Assembly: GCF_011806525.1 (NCBI RefSeq)
Contig: NZ_JAAVKI010000002.1
Coordinates: forward strand, 62,001-126,000
Direction: 5' to 3'
Origin: Thalassospira sp. HF15
GTDB lineage: Bacteria > Pseudomonadota > Alphaproteobacteria > Rhodospirillales > Thalassospiraceae
Length of the DNA: 64,000 nucleotides
Within the stretch, counting starts at the first letter, position 1, and every line of letters starts with the position of its first letter. Positions 17,475 to 26,321 of the stretch are shown here, piece after piece. The position numbers and the translations under genes were made by a program. The notes beneath the pieces were generated by a model. The model saw only the letters and a program-made list of their open reading frames with translations. It did not search any database and was not told the origin of the DNA.

Positions 17475-18362
17475 TTGGCCGAGATGCGCGACGCCTTGGG
17501 CAAAAGCCTGTCGGGGGATACATTTTGCGTGGTGGTCACCGGGTCCTATGGACGGCACGAGGCATCCGATCAATCCGATCTTGATTACTTTATCATTGGC
17601 CGCGAAGCAGAACGCCGTCAGGCCCCGCATCAGCAGGTCGCTGACATCCTTGGCAAGATGGTCACCAAGAAGCCAGCCGTGAACGGCCCGTTTTCGTCCT
17701 ATATCACGGCCGAGGAACTGGTTAATCGCATTGGTCTTGATGGCGACACCAACTCGATCACCACCCGGCGCCTGCTGTTTTTGCTGGAATGTGAGTGGCT
17801 TTATAACGAGGCGGGCAAACGCAAATTCTTTGACGATCTGATCGCCAACTACGTCACCAGTTCGGTCACCCGGGACTCTATTGCGCGTTTTCTGGTCAAT
17901 GACGTAATCCGTTACTACCGTACGATCAGCGTCGATTTTGAAATCAAGACCCGCGAAGGCGACGCCAGCAAGGCCTGGGCGCCAAGACGCCTGAAACTCG
18001 TTTTCTCACGTAAGATGCTTTATTTTGGCGGCATTATCGCAGCAGCAGAAACCGCAGGACGTGATTATGCCGGTAAACGCGAAAAACTGTCGGAACTTTT
18101 ACAGCTTCCGCCCATCACGCGACTACAAACCGTATTTGGCGAAAAAAGCCTGCCGGCGCTGGAGCTTTATGACCGTTTCCTGCGCGAGCTTTCTGATCCG
18201 GAAGTGCGGGCGCGCCTTGATGGTGTCGGTCCGCATGATCGCAATGATACGGAATTGCGATCCCTGCTGGATGCCGGCAAGGGCTTCTCACGCGAACTGA
18301 TCAAATTGCTCAATGATCGCTATGGACCGGATCACCCGATCCACGAAGCGCTTTTGATGTAA
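17475..18362 (+). CDS. nucleotidyltransferase-fold protein
   Basis: About 295 residues as given. The NTase signature TGSYGRHEASDQSDLDYF places the GSxGR loop at residues 23-27 and the two metal-binding Asp at 35 and 37. The rest is mostly helical with no second recognised domain. The start is doubtful: TTG 17475 has no ribosome site, and clear coding continues upstream in frame (residues IATNQHYSATRLAEM) to an AAGGAA at 17410-17415, which would serve ATC 17424 or CTG 17427. It sits downstream of the HD protein gene, a pairing that suggests nucleotide-linked addition and removal, but the substrate is unknown. Confidence 0.72.
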   Translation: MAEMRDALGKSLSGDTFCVVVTGSYGRHEASDQSDLDYFIIGREAERRQAPHQQVADILGKMVTKKPAVNGPFSSYITAEELVNRIGLDGDTNSITTRRLLFLLECEWLYNEAGKRKFFDDLIANYVTSSVTRDSIARFLVNDVIRYYRTISVDFEIKTREGDASKAWAPRRLKLVFSRKMLYFGGIIAAAETAGRDYAGKREKLSELLQLPPITRLQTVFGEKSLPALELYDRFLRELSDPEVRARLDGVGPHDRNDTELRSLLDAGKGFSRELIKLLNDRYGPDHPIHEALLM

Positions 18363-18386
18363 CCGCCCATCCAATCCGGTGCCTGA

Positions 18387-18767
18387 TCAGGCACCGCGCC
18401 CGCCATCTGTGACATGCTTGAAATAGTTTTCCCGATCAAGGTCATGTACCTCGACGGTAAACTGTACCTTATGTCCCCCAACCAGCCATTCCAGCCGATC
18501 GATCAGGGCAGCAAGGGCGGCTTCGCCGGTCGCAAATTTCACCGCATTGATCCGGCCAGACAGCAACCGGATATCCAGATGCACCATGGCATTTTTCGGA
18601 TCGCCATCGCCGATCACGACATTTTCCAACGGCGTAATCCGGGTCTTGAAGGACCCCAGTTCCGCATCGGCTTCGCGGGCAATCACGTAATGCAGGTCAA
18701 CGGCCAGTTTGCGCAATTCGTCGCCTATTGGCAGTTGGGCAGAATATTCGATTTCAAGCTGCGGCAT
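18387..18767 (-). CDS. 5-carboxymethyl-2-hydroxymuconate isomerase family protein
   Basis: 126 residues of tautomerase-superfamily type. It begins MPQLEIEYSAQL; the Pro after the initiator Met is the catalytic base in this family. The regular spacing of DELRKLAVDLHYVIA and LDIRLLSGR agrees with CHMI/HpaF proteins of about 125 residues. No other homoprotocatechuate genes are nearby, so a role in aromatic degradation is not supported by context and a generic tautomerase function is possible. Confidence 0.8.
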   Translation of the reverse strand: MPQLEIEYSAQLPIGDELRKLAVDLHYVIAREADAELGSFKTRITPLENVVIGDGDPKNAMVHLDIRLLSGRINAVKFATGEAALAALIDRLEWLVGGHKVQFTVEVHDLDRENYFKHVTDGGRGA

Positions 18768-18821
18768 GGTTCAATCCGATTGGTTCTGGCGACCAGTTGT
18801 ATCAGCATTTTGTGAGATCAG

Positions 18822-18858
18822 CACAAAAAAAGCCGGCCTGAACAAGCAGACCGGCTTT
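18822..18858 (-). terminator. terminator of ahcY
   Basis: Read on the minus strand, AAAGCCGG and CCGGCTTT pair across a 14-base loop and are followed by TTTTTGTG, 23 bp after the ahcY stop codon. Confidence 0.85.
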
Positions 18859-18880
18859 GATGTAAATCGGCAGATGCCAA

Positions 18881-20176
18881 TTAGTAACGGTAGTGTTCCG
18901 GCTTGAACGGACCAGCCTGCGGAACGCCGATATATTCGGCCTGTTCAGACGACAGTTTGGTCAGTTTCACGCCAAGACGATCAAGGTGCAGGGCTGCAAC
19001 TTTCTCATCAAGATGTTTCGGAAGGACATAAACCTTGTTTTCGTAATTCGCGTGGTTTTTCCACAGCTCGATCTGGGCCAGCACCTGGTTGGTGAAGGAC
19101 GCAGACATCACGAAGCTCGGGTGACCGGTTGCACAACCAAGGTTGACCAGACGGCCTTCGGCCAGAACGATCAGACGCTTGCCATCCGGGAATTCGACTT
19201 CGTCGACCTGCGGCTTGACGTTGTCCCACTTGTAGTTCTTGAGCGAACCGATCTGGATTTCGGAATCGAAGTGACCGATGTTGCAAACGATTGCACGGTC
19301 TTTCATCGCACGCATGTGGTCGATGGTGATGATGTCGATATTACCCGTGGTGGTGACGAAAATGTCGCCAACCGGGGCTGCGTCTTCCATGGTGGTGACT
19401 TCGTAACCTTCCATCGCGGCCTGCAATGCGCAGATCGGATCGATTTCAGTCACAAGAACACGTGCACCCTGGCTACGCATGGACGCGGCCGAACCTTTGC
19501 CAACGTCGCCGAAACCGGCAACAACGGCAATTTTACCCGCAACCATCACGTCGGTTGCGCGCTTGATGCCATCAACAAGCGATTCGCGGCAGCCATACAG
19601 GTTGTCGAATTTCGACTTGGTGACCGAGTCATTGACGTTGATTGCCGGGACCTTGAGCGTCCCTTTTTTCGCCATTTCATACAGGCGATGCACACCGGTA
19701 GTGGTTTCTTCCGACAGACCTTTGATGTCTTCAAGAAGTTCCGGATATTTCTCGTGGATCAGCTGGGTAACGTCGCCACCATCATCGAGGATCAGGTTCG
19801 GCTTCCAGCCGTCCGGACCAGCAATGGTCTGCTCGATGCACCACCAGAATTCTTCCTCGGTCTCGCCTTTCCACGCGAAGACCGGGATTTCAGCAGCTGC
19901 AATCGCCGCAGCAGCCTGATCCTGGGTCGAGAAGATGTTGCATGAAGACCAGCGAACTTCCGCACCAAGTGCCGTAAGGGTCTCAATCAGAACTGCAGTC
20001 TGAATGGTCATGTGCAGGCAGCCAACGATGCGCGCGCCAGCAAGCGGCTTTGCCGCGCCATATTCTTCGCGCAGCGCCATCAGGCCCGGCATTTCGGTTT
20101 CGGCAATCGCGATTTCCTTGCGGCCCCAACCAGCCAGCGAGATATCCGCGACCTTGTAATCGGTAAAGTTCGACAT
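18881..20176 (-). CDS. ahcY: adenosylhomocysteinase
   Basis: Hydrolyses S-adenosylhomocysteine to homocysteine and adenosine, clearing the inhibitor of methyltransferases. The 431-residue protein starts at MSNFTDYK behind GGAGACGAT; an upstream in-frame ATG is less likely. Seen in sequence: [12 protein letters not shown] with the active-site Lys and Asp, the NAD loop [17 protein letters not shown] after VCNIG, and the conserved C-terminus FKPEHYRY. The length is normal. It closes the PTS cluster on the minus strand but has its own promoter with a palindromic operator. Confidence 0.98.
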   Translation of the reverse strand: MSNFTDYKVADISLAGWGRKEIAIAETEMPGLMALREEYGAAKPLAGARIVGCLHMTIQTAVLIETLTALGAEVRWSSCNIFSTQDQAAAAIAAAEIPVFAWKGETEEEFWWCIEQTIAGPDGWKPNLILDDGGDVTQLIHEKYPELLEDIKGLSEETTTGVHRLYEMAKKGTLKVPAINVNDSVTKSKFDNLYGCRESLVDGIKRATDVMVAGKIAVVAGFGDVGKGSAASMRSQGARVLVTEIDPICALQAAMEGYEVTTMEDAAPVGDIFVTTTGNIDIITIDHMRAMKDRAIVCNIGHFDSEIQIGSLKNYKWDNVKPQVDEVEFPDGKRLIVLAEGRLVNLGCATGHPSFVMSASFTNQVLAQIELWKNHANYENKVYVLPKHLDEKVAALHLDRLGVKLTKLSSEQAEYIGVPQAGPFKPEHYRY

Positions 20177-20280
20177 ATCGTCTCCAATCAAACAGGAATG
20201 GCGCATCCGCATGGGATTTCTATCCCGCCGATACGCCGATAAATTCTGTTGCGGTCCTATCCCTGACCGCGATAGGTCAC

Positions 20281-20309
20281 ATATAAAGATATCTTTATAT
20301 TGTTTTCAA
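20281..20309 (-). promoter_or_regulatory. ahcY promoter containing a 20-bp perfect palindrome
   Basis: On the minus strand -35 TTGAAA (20304-20309) and -10 TTATAT (20281-20286) are exactly 17 bases apart. The bases 20281-20300 form a perfect palindrome built from the half-site ATATAAAGAT, covering the -10 and most of the spacer. Such placement would let a dimeric repressor block the polymerase. ArsR-family SAH/SAM-responsive regulators (SahR/SamR) act on ahcY and methionine genes in proteobacteria, so one of these is the likely binder. The rest of the 306-bp gap to the PTS gene shows no gene. Confidence 0.7.
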
Positions 20310-20482
20310 GTCCTTTTTTGTGTGAATTTGCATCCTGCACAAATCAAGACCGGCCGACGCACTGCCATGCCTTGGAATCCGCGCCATTACAGGCAGGGAC
20401 AAACAAGGACATAACGGGCATGAAACTGCCCCCTATGTTGGGATGCACGTTGATCAGAACAAGCTATGACTGGCGGGATTTG

Positions 20483-22279
20483 TCAGGCGAGGTCGTTAAA
20501 GTCATCAAGCATCATGGCAATGCGCGCTGAGTCCCATTGCTCCATGACGCGGTTGGCCTGATGTTCGGAATTGCGGCTGTCAAGGCGACGCAACCGTTGT
20601 TTGACCAACAAAATATTGACCGGTGACATCGAAAGATTGCGCAAACCAAATCCGATAAACAGGGGCACATAGCGCGGATCACCGGCCATCTCACCACAAA
20701 CACTGACCGGAATATCACGCTCGCCGGCAACCTTGATCACATCGCGGATCAGGCGCAATACAGCCGGATGCAACGGATCAAACATCCCCGCTACCTGATC
20801 ATCGGTGCGATCAATCGCAAGCGTGTATTGCGTCAGGTCATTGGTCCCGATGGCAAAGAAATCACTGTCACGCGCCAGCGTATCGACCGCCAGTGCTGCC
20901 GCCGGAATCTCGATCATGGCCCCCAGTGGCGGCAGGGCTTCGGGAATCGGGTGACCGTCCTTGCGCAGGCGTTTGGCCACTGCCTCGTAAATCTGACGCG
21001 CCCGCGTCATTTCATGCACACCGACCACCATCGGGATCAGAACCCGGACCGGCCCATGCAGGGATGCGCGCAGGATGGCAGAAAACTGGGCTTCCAGCAG
21101 GTCGGTCTTGCGCAAGGATAACCGCACCCCGCGCAATCCAAGTGCCGGGTTCGGACCAGAACCAATTTCATTTTGAAGCGCGACGGCCAGTTTTTCGCCG
21201 CCGACATCAAGTGTACGGATGGTGACCGGTTTGCCTTCCATGCGTTTGACGATATCAGCCAGTTCTGCGTATTGCTCGTCCTCGTCTGGCAGATAGTCCT
21301 TGTTCATGAACATGAACTCGCTGCGCAGAAGGCCAATGCCACTCGCCCCGTTTTCAAGGGCGGCGGATAGTTCAATCGGCAATTCGATATTGGCATGCAG
21401 ATCGATATCAATCCCGTCGCGTGTGGCGGATGGCACATCGCGCAGGCTTGCCAGCTTTTCACGTGCGGCCAGCCAGTCAGCCCGGCGTTGGGTGTAATGT
21501 TGGATATCGGCATCAGTGGGTGAAATGATCACTTCACCGCGCCCACCATCGACAATGATCTGATCACCGCCGCGGACACCGCGAATGATGTCTGCCGCCC
21601 CCAAAACCGCCGGAATACCAAGCGAACGGGCCATAATGGCTGTATGCCCCTCGGCCCCGCCAAGCGCGGTCACAAAGGCAGTCAGCTGCCCGGGTTCAAA
21701 CCGCGCCATGTCGGCCGGACTGACATCCTCGGCAATCAGGATCGATCCCTTGGGGGCCTTGTCAGCCACCCGGTCGGTTTCCCCCATCAGGCAGCGCATC
21801 AGACGCAGGCCAACCTCGCGGATATCGGTCGCACGGGCCGCGATATAGCTGTCATCCATGCCTGAAAACTGATCAGCAATCGCGTCAATCACGTCGCTGA
21901 CCGCATGCACGGCATTGAGCTTTTTGGAAACGATCAGTTCTTCGGCCCCGCGCACCAAGCGCGATTGCGTCAGCATGTGGATATAGGCATCCAGCAGGAA
22001 GCCAAGCTCCTCGGATGCGGCACTTTCTTTGGTCGATGATTGGGATTTCAGCCGTTTGAGCTGATCAATACTTTCGGCAACACCATCATGCAGGCGTTTG
22101 CATTCGGCCTCTACGGCATCATCCGCAATCGGTGTGCGGCTGACCTGAATGATCTGGCGGTCCAGAACAAAGGCACGACCGATAACAATCCCGCCCGATG
22201 CGCCCAACCCGGTGATGACCCGCCGGACGCCCGTGGTGTTTTCATCTGAAACGGTTTGGTCTGTCGGAGGAACTTGCAA
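20483..22279 (-). CDS. ptsP: phosphoenolpyruvate-protein phosphotransferase (PTS enzyme I)
   Basis: Takes phosphate from PEP and passes it to HPr. 598 residues: N-terminal HPr-binding and phospho-His domain with His212 in GGAEGHTAIMARSLG, then the PEP-binding barrel with RSEFMF near residue 320, IPAAALAVDTLA, and SVCGEMAGDP carrying the PEP-site Cys. There is no N-terminal GAF domain, so it resembles classical EI in size rather than the longer nitrogen-type EI. It lies downstream of HPr and EIIA genes. No sugar permease gene is present, so this is a regulatory phosphorelay. Confidence 0.95.
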   Translation of the reverse strand: MQVPPTDQTVSDENTTGVRRVITGLGASGGIVIGRAFVLDRQIIQVSRTPIADDAVEAECKRLHDGVAESIDQLKRLKSQSSTKESAASEELGFLLDAYIHMLTQSRLVRGAEELIVSKKLNAVHAVSDVIDAIADQFSGMDDSYIAARATDIREVGLRLMRCLMGETDRVADKAPKGSILIAEDVSPADMARFEPGQLTAFVTALGGAEGHTAIMARSLGIPAVLGAADIIRGVRGGDQIIVDGGRGEVIISPTDADIQHYTQRRADWLAAREKLASLRDVPSATRDGIDIDLHANIELPIELSAALENGASGIGLLRSEFMFMNKDYLPDEDEQYAELADIVKRMEGKPVTIRTLDVGGEKLAVALQNEIGSGPNPALGLRGVRLSLRKTDLLEAQFSAILRASLHGPVRVLIPMVVGVHEMTRARQIYEAVAKRLRKDGHPIPEALPPLGAMIEIPAAALAVDTLARDSDFFAIGTNDLTQYTLAIDRTDDQVAGMFDPLHPAVLRLIRDVIKVAGERDIPVSVCGEMAGDPRYVPLFIGFGLRNLSMSPVNILLVKQRLRRLDSRNSEHQANRVMEQWDSARIAMMLDDFNDLA

Positions 22280-22318
22280 GCTTCGTAAGAGCCTTATCCA
22301 TTTACGGTCGGATGGGTC

Positions 22319-22594
22319 TTATTCTTCATCGAACTTGGCATCGACCAGTTCATTAAGCGCATCAATTGCCTGCGTGGCGTCCGGGCCGGTCGCCTCGACC
22401 TCGATCTCGGTGCCAATGGATGCTGCCAGCATCATCAACCCCATGATCGACACACCCGATACTTCGGTACCGCGGTTGCGGACCATGATGCTCGATTTAA
22501 ATTCGCCTGCCAGTTTAACAAATTTTGCAGCCGCCCGCGCGTGCAATCCGCGCTGGTTGCTGATTGTTAAAATGCGTTTTTCCTTCTGCGCCAT
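22319..22594 (-). CDS. ptsH: phosphocarrier protein HPr
   Basis: 91 residues. The EI phosphorylation site is His18 in RGLHARAAAK, and Ser49 in SGVSIMGLMML is the position modified by HPr kinase. The presence of hprK 1.4 kb upstream in the same operon suggests both sites are used. It follows EIIA by 64 bp and precedes EI by 39 bp. Confidence 0.95.
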   Translation of the reverse strand: MAQKEKRILTISNQRGLHARAAAKFVKLAGEFKSSIMVRNRGTEVSGVSIMGLMMLAASIGTEIEVEATGPDATQAIDALNELVDAKFDEE

Positions 22595-22658
22595 CTATGT
22601 CCCCGCAAGCCAGATGCGTTGTCCCCGTGCATCCGGCCCTGTTCTTTTTGTTGCCGAC

Positions 22659-23063
22659 TTATTCCTCGCCGCTCAGCAGACGCGACGCAACGTTGATATA
22701 TTTACGCCCCGCATCCTGGGCCGCGTTGACCGTTTCGGCCAGGGTGCCGTCGATGCGAACAGATGCGAGTTTAATCAACAAAGGTAAATTAACCCCTGCG
22801 ATCACTTCGACATTTGCCTGTTCCATAATGGAAATCGCCAGATTGGACGGGGTACCGCCAAACATGTCGGTCAACAGCACAACACCTTTGCCACTGTCGA
22901 CCTTTTCGACACTGGCGAGAATGTCCGAACGGCGTTGTTCCATGTCGTCATCGGGTCCGATACAGACCGCTTCGACATTTTCCTGTTCGCCAACAACATG
23001 CTGCAAGGCAGATACGAACTCTTTCGCGAGATCGCCGTGGGTGACCAGCACCATCCCGATCAT
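22659..23063 (-). CDS. PTS EIIA component, mannose (EIIA-Man) type
   Basis: 134 residues with the phosphorylated His9 in VLVTHGDLA and the family segments LLTDMFGGTPSNLA and GVNLPLLIKLAS. No EIIB, EIIC or EIID genes are seen, so it acts as a stand-alone output of the PTS, as in other alphaproteobacteria. Its stop-to-start distances (18 bp from rapZ) fit one operon. Confidence 0.95.
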   Translation of the reverse strand: MIGMVLVTHGDLAKEFVSALQHVVGEQENVEAVCIGPDDDMEQRRSDILASVEKVDSGKGVVLLTDMFGGTPSNLAISIMEQANVEVIAGVNLPLLIKLASVRIDGTLAETVNAAQDAGRKYINVASRLLSGEE

Positions 23064-23081
23064 GCAGTTTTCTCCATTTTA

Positions 23082-24041
23082 TCACTCCCCCGAGGTCGGC
23101 TCGTCCGGTTTGTCCCGATGGCTGAGATGTGTGTCATATCCCAGATCGGCAATCCAGTCATTGAGTAACCGCGCGATATAAACCGAACGATGTTGACCAC
23201 CTGTACATCCGACCGCAATGGTCAGATAGCTTTTACCTTCCTGCGCATAACGCGGCAAAATCGGCTCCAGCATTGCCTTCAGGCGGCTGACAAACCCGGC
23301 GAAGTCCGGGTCTTCTTCTATATAGTGCCCGACGGCCGCATTCATCCCGGTCATCAGGCGAAGCTCGGGATCATAATGCGGGTTGCGCAGAAAGCGAACG
23401 TCAAAAACCAGATCGGCTTCTGCCGGTACGCCCTGACGGAACGAAAAGCTGCGCACAAAGATCGCCATGCCTTCGGTTTCGCCAATATCAAACTGATCCT
23501 GCAGGATCTTGCGAAGCTCGGCTGACTTCAGCCGCGATGTATCAATGCGCATATCCGCCGTCGCCGCAATCGGCGCCATCAGGCGTTTTTCATGCTCGAT
23601 CGCATCGACCAGCGGCCGGTCATGGCTGAGCGGATGCGGGCGTCTGGTTTCGGTAAAGCGGCGCTGCAACACAGCCGTATCGGCATCGACATAGATCATC
23701 AACGGGTCCATGCCCGTCTGGTTGCGCAATCGACCGACAATCTCGACAAACTGATCGACACCGAAATCACGTGAGCGGATATCAAGGCCAATCGCAATCG
23801 GCTGTTCCGGGCGACAATCACTTGGCACCAGCATGGAAAGCATCCGAAGCGGCAGGTTATCGACCGCATCAAAGCCGAAATCTTCCAAAATCTTGAGCGT
23901 GGTCGTCCGTCCGGCACCAGATACACCGGTGACAAGAACCAGTCCGCTTCTGCCATCAAACGCGCCAAGGGCGTTATTGTGGCTCTCAGAAGAATTCACC
24001 GGAGTTTTCTGCAAAGTGGATTCCTGTGGATTACGGTTCAA
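23082..24041 (-). CDS. rapZ: RapZ/YvcJ family nucleotide-binding protein
   Basis: 319 residues. The Walker A is GVSGAGRTT (39-47) with Arg in place of the usual Lys. The C-terminal RapZ domain shows LVFDVRFLRNPHYDPELR and VGCTGGQHRSVYIA. In enterobacteria RapZ is an RNA-binding adaptor that controls GlmZ decay; in alphaproteobacteria the role is less clear. The start region overlaps the end of hprK by 11 bp, showing coupling. Residues 1-30 are poorly conserved in type and the true start could lie slightly downstream. Confidence 0.93.
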   Translation of the reverse strand: MNRNPQESTLQKTPVNSSESHNNALGAFDGRSGLVLVTGVSGAGRTTTLKILEDFGFDAVDNLPLRMLSMLVPSDCRPEQPIAIGLDIRSRDFGVDQFVEIVGRLRNQTGMDPLMIYVDADTAVLQRRFTETRRPHPLSHDRPLVDAIEHEKRLMAPIAATADMRIDTSRLKSAELRKILQDQFDIGETEGMAIFVRSFSFRQGVPAEADLVFDVRFLRNPHYDPELRLMTGMNAAVGHYIEEDPDFAGFVSRLKAMLEPILPRYAQEGKSYLTIAVGCTGGQHRSVYIARLLNDWIADLGYDTHLSHRDKPDEPTSGE

Positions 24042-24471
24042 GTGTCATCTCACCCGTCGCAAGCGCCAAAGCTACTCCAATCTTTGCCTCAATGGCCAGA
24101 TCGGATGCACATAATGTCCAACGCGGCACCGCAATGCCACAAAACTCTTCATATTCCGGCTCAGGCATGCGTTCGACCTGTGTTGGGTCAACGCCCAGAT
24201 CAATCAGAACCCGCACGTCACCCTCGGACTTTTGCGGCAGGCCGCGCACAATCCCGATGCCACGCACTTCGCACAATCCGGCAATTGGTTCCGGCGCACT
24301 GGCAATCAAACGCCCGTCACGTGCCACAAGGTCAGTGCGATCATCGGATACAAGAAAGCCGCCCGCTTTTATCAAACGCAGCGAAAGCCCGGACTTTCCC
24401 GATCCGGATGGTCCGCGCACCAGCACCGCATGGGCGCCGATCCGAACACAATTTGCATGAAGCTGGGACAT
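24031..24471 (-). CDS. hprK: HPr kinase/phosphorylase, short alphaproteobacterial type
   Basis: 146 residues, about half the length of Firmicute HprK, keeping only the catalytic domain. The Walker A is GPSGSGKS (20-27), followed by LVSDDRTDL and VRGIGIVRGLP. The N-terminal domain is absent, which is normal for alphaproteobacteria. It phosphorylates HPr on Ser and is positioned right after chvG and before rapZ, linking the PTS to the ChvG/ChvI regulators. Confidence 0.93.
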   Translation of the reverse strand: MSQLHANCVRIGAHAVLVRGPSGSGKSGLSLRLIKAGGFLVSDDRTDLVARDGRLIASAPEPIAGLCEVRGIGIVRGLPQKSEGDVRVLIDLGVDPTQVERMPEPEYEEFCGIAVPRWTLCASDLAIEAKIGVALALATGEMTLEP

Positions 24472-24580
24472 AATGAAAAACGATGCTTGGCAGACGTTGG
24501 GTTGTCAAACCCCAAACGCCGCAAGCGTGATCGACTTAACCTCCCGCATAGGAAAAGTGCGCTTTTTGGCGGCAAAAAAC

Positions 24581-26230
24581 TTAATCAAGCGGCAGGCGAA
24601 TGGTAAACACCGCCCCTTTGACCTTGTCATCAACCACGCGATTCTGTGCCGTCAATTCGCCGTTATGGGCCGCAATGATTCGCTTGGAAATCGAAAGCCC
24701 CAAGCCCGAATGCTGCCCGAATTTCTCGGTCGACGGGCGCTCGGTATAGAACCGGTTAAAGATCGCCTCTTCCTTGCCCGGCGGGATCCCCGGACCATCA
24801 TCCTCAATCGTGATCACCGCCCAGTTCTTGTCACGCCATGCCCGCACACGCACTTCGCCCCCTTCCGGGGTAAAGGTAATCGCGTTGGAAATCAGGTTTC
24901 TGAAGACCTGTGTCAAACGGCTTTCAAGGGCCGGGACATCAAGGTTTTCCGGGACCGAAACCTTGATGCGCGGACCATCGACATCGGCATTATAAAGCTC
25001 ACCCAACGTATGAAGCAGCACACCCAGATCGACTTCTTCGCTTTCAGCGCGCGACAGCTCGGCATCCATACGTGAATAGTCGGAAATATCACTGATCAGA
25101 CGATCAAGCCGCTGGACATCCTCGGCGATGATTTCCATCAGCCGGCGCTGGCGTTCCGGATCCTTAAGCCGCGTGGCGGTCTCCACGGCTGATCGCAACG
25201 AGGTCAGCGGGTTTTTGATCTCGTGCGCCACATCGGCGGCAAACCGTTCAATCGCATCCATGCGATCCCAAAGCGTTTCGGTCATGTCGCGCAGCGTGGT
25301 CGACAGATCGCCGATCTCATCACGCCGCCCCGACAGATCGGGAATGGCAAACTGGCGGTTTTTGCTGCGCCGAACCCGTTCGGCCGCACGCGCCAACCGG
25401 TTCAACGGCCTTGTAATCACACCTGCCAGATAGATCGACAGCAACACCGTGATGCCAAAGGCAAAAACAAAGATTTTCAGGATATCAAGACGCACCGCAT
25501 GCAGGGCGTTCTCAATCGGCTCGCCGCTTTTGGTCAGCATCACCGATGCCAAAACCTGCTTGAAGCGCGCCACGGGCACCGACACTGACAAAACCCGACG
25601 CCCCTGACTGTCCACACGGACAACCCCGCGCGAATAGCCTGCCAAGGCTGCCCGCACTTCCGGGTAATCCGCCGCACTGGCAACCGGCGGATCAACATAA
25701 AGCGGCAAGGGTTGTTCACCCTCAAACAGGGTCAACACGCCGTCGGTGAGTTTGCGCATGATATCGGCAAAGGCATCTTCTTCGCCGGGCGGCGGAAGCT
25801 CTTCGGCCTGAATGGTGCCCGTACCCAGCGACTGGATATTGCGACTGTCGGCCAAAAGGCTGCCATTGGTGGCAAACAGGCGGGTACGCGCCCCGGTGAT
25901 CCCGACAAGACGACGCACCATTTCGCGCGCCACTTCGATTTTCACCCGGTTGGTTGCGTCATCGCCCGAACTGACCGCCGATGTCGAAAGGGCCGCGGCA
26001 TACATTTCTGCCTGCACGGCCATGGCTTCAAGTTCGGAATGAATAAGTTCCTGCTTGTAGCGGCCCAGATACAGGATACCCGCCACCAGCACGAAAAGCG
26101 CCAGTGCGTTAACGGCCAGAATCCGCCAGGTCAAAGGCGAAAACAGCCCGTGGCGTTCCTCTATCCGTGTCGTCCGGTGTTCGGACGGACCTGCGTTCTG
26201 GTCGTGATCACCAGTCCCAAGATCGCTCAT
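24581..26230 (-). CDS. chvG: ChvG-type membrane sensor histidine kinase
   Basis: 549 residues. TM1 lies at about 35-55, a periplasmic sensor domain at about 57-248, TM2 at about 250-270, then HAMP (TRPLNRLARAAERVR). The DHp motif is FAADVAHEIKNPLTSL with His336, followed by a complete ATP domain (N-box LISNAITF, DDGPGIPPG, SGLGLSISK). ChvG/ExoS proteins sense acidity or envelope state and phosphorylate ChvI. Its gene follows chvI by 91 bp. Confidence 0.93.
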   Translation of the reverse strand: MSDLGTGDHDQNAGPSEHRTTRIEERHGLFSPLTWRILAVNALALFVLVAGILYLGRYKQELIHSELEAMAVQAEMYAAALSTSAVSSGDDATNRVKIEVAREMVRRLVGITGARTRLFATNGSLLADSRNIQSLGTGTIQAEELPPPGEEDAFADIMRKLTDGVLTLFEGEQPLPLYVDPPVASAADYPEVRAALAGYSRGVVRVDSQGRRVLSVSVPVARFKQVLASVMLTKSGEPIENALHAVRLDILKIFVFAFGITVLLSIYLAGVITRPLNRLARAAERVRRSKNRQFAIPDLSGRRDEIGDLSTTLRDMTETLWDRMDAIERFAADVAHEIKNPLTSLRSAVETATRLKDPERQRRLMEIIAEDVQRLDRLISDISDYSRMDAELSRAESEEVDLGVLLHTLGELYNADVDGPRIKVSVPENLDVPALESRLTQVFRNLISNAITFTPEGGEVRVRAWRDKNWAVITIEDDGPGIPPGKEEAIFNRFYTERPSTEKFGQHSGLGLSISKRIIAAHNGELTAQNRVVDDKVKGAVFTIRLPLD

Positions 26231-26321
26231 TCAAACCTGCAATAACCGGCCCAAGGCCAATTGGGCCCGCAAAAGAATGCGCGCCGAAGTCAATCGCTTC
26301 GGCGCGTCAGAAAATCTCTGG

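Noticed and set aside
18387-18767. A homoprotocatechuate degradation cluster around the CHMI-like gene
   Set aside because: Neighbours are ahcY and a nucleotidyltransferase; no hpa or hpc genes are present, so the pathway is not supported.
20177-20280. A SAH or SAM riboswitch between the ahcY promoter and start codon
   Set aside because: Only a short CCTATC/GATAGG hairpin is seen; I could not match it to a known riboswitch core, and the palindrome in the promoter explains regulation better.
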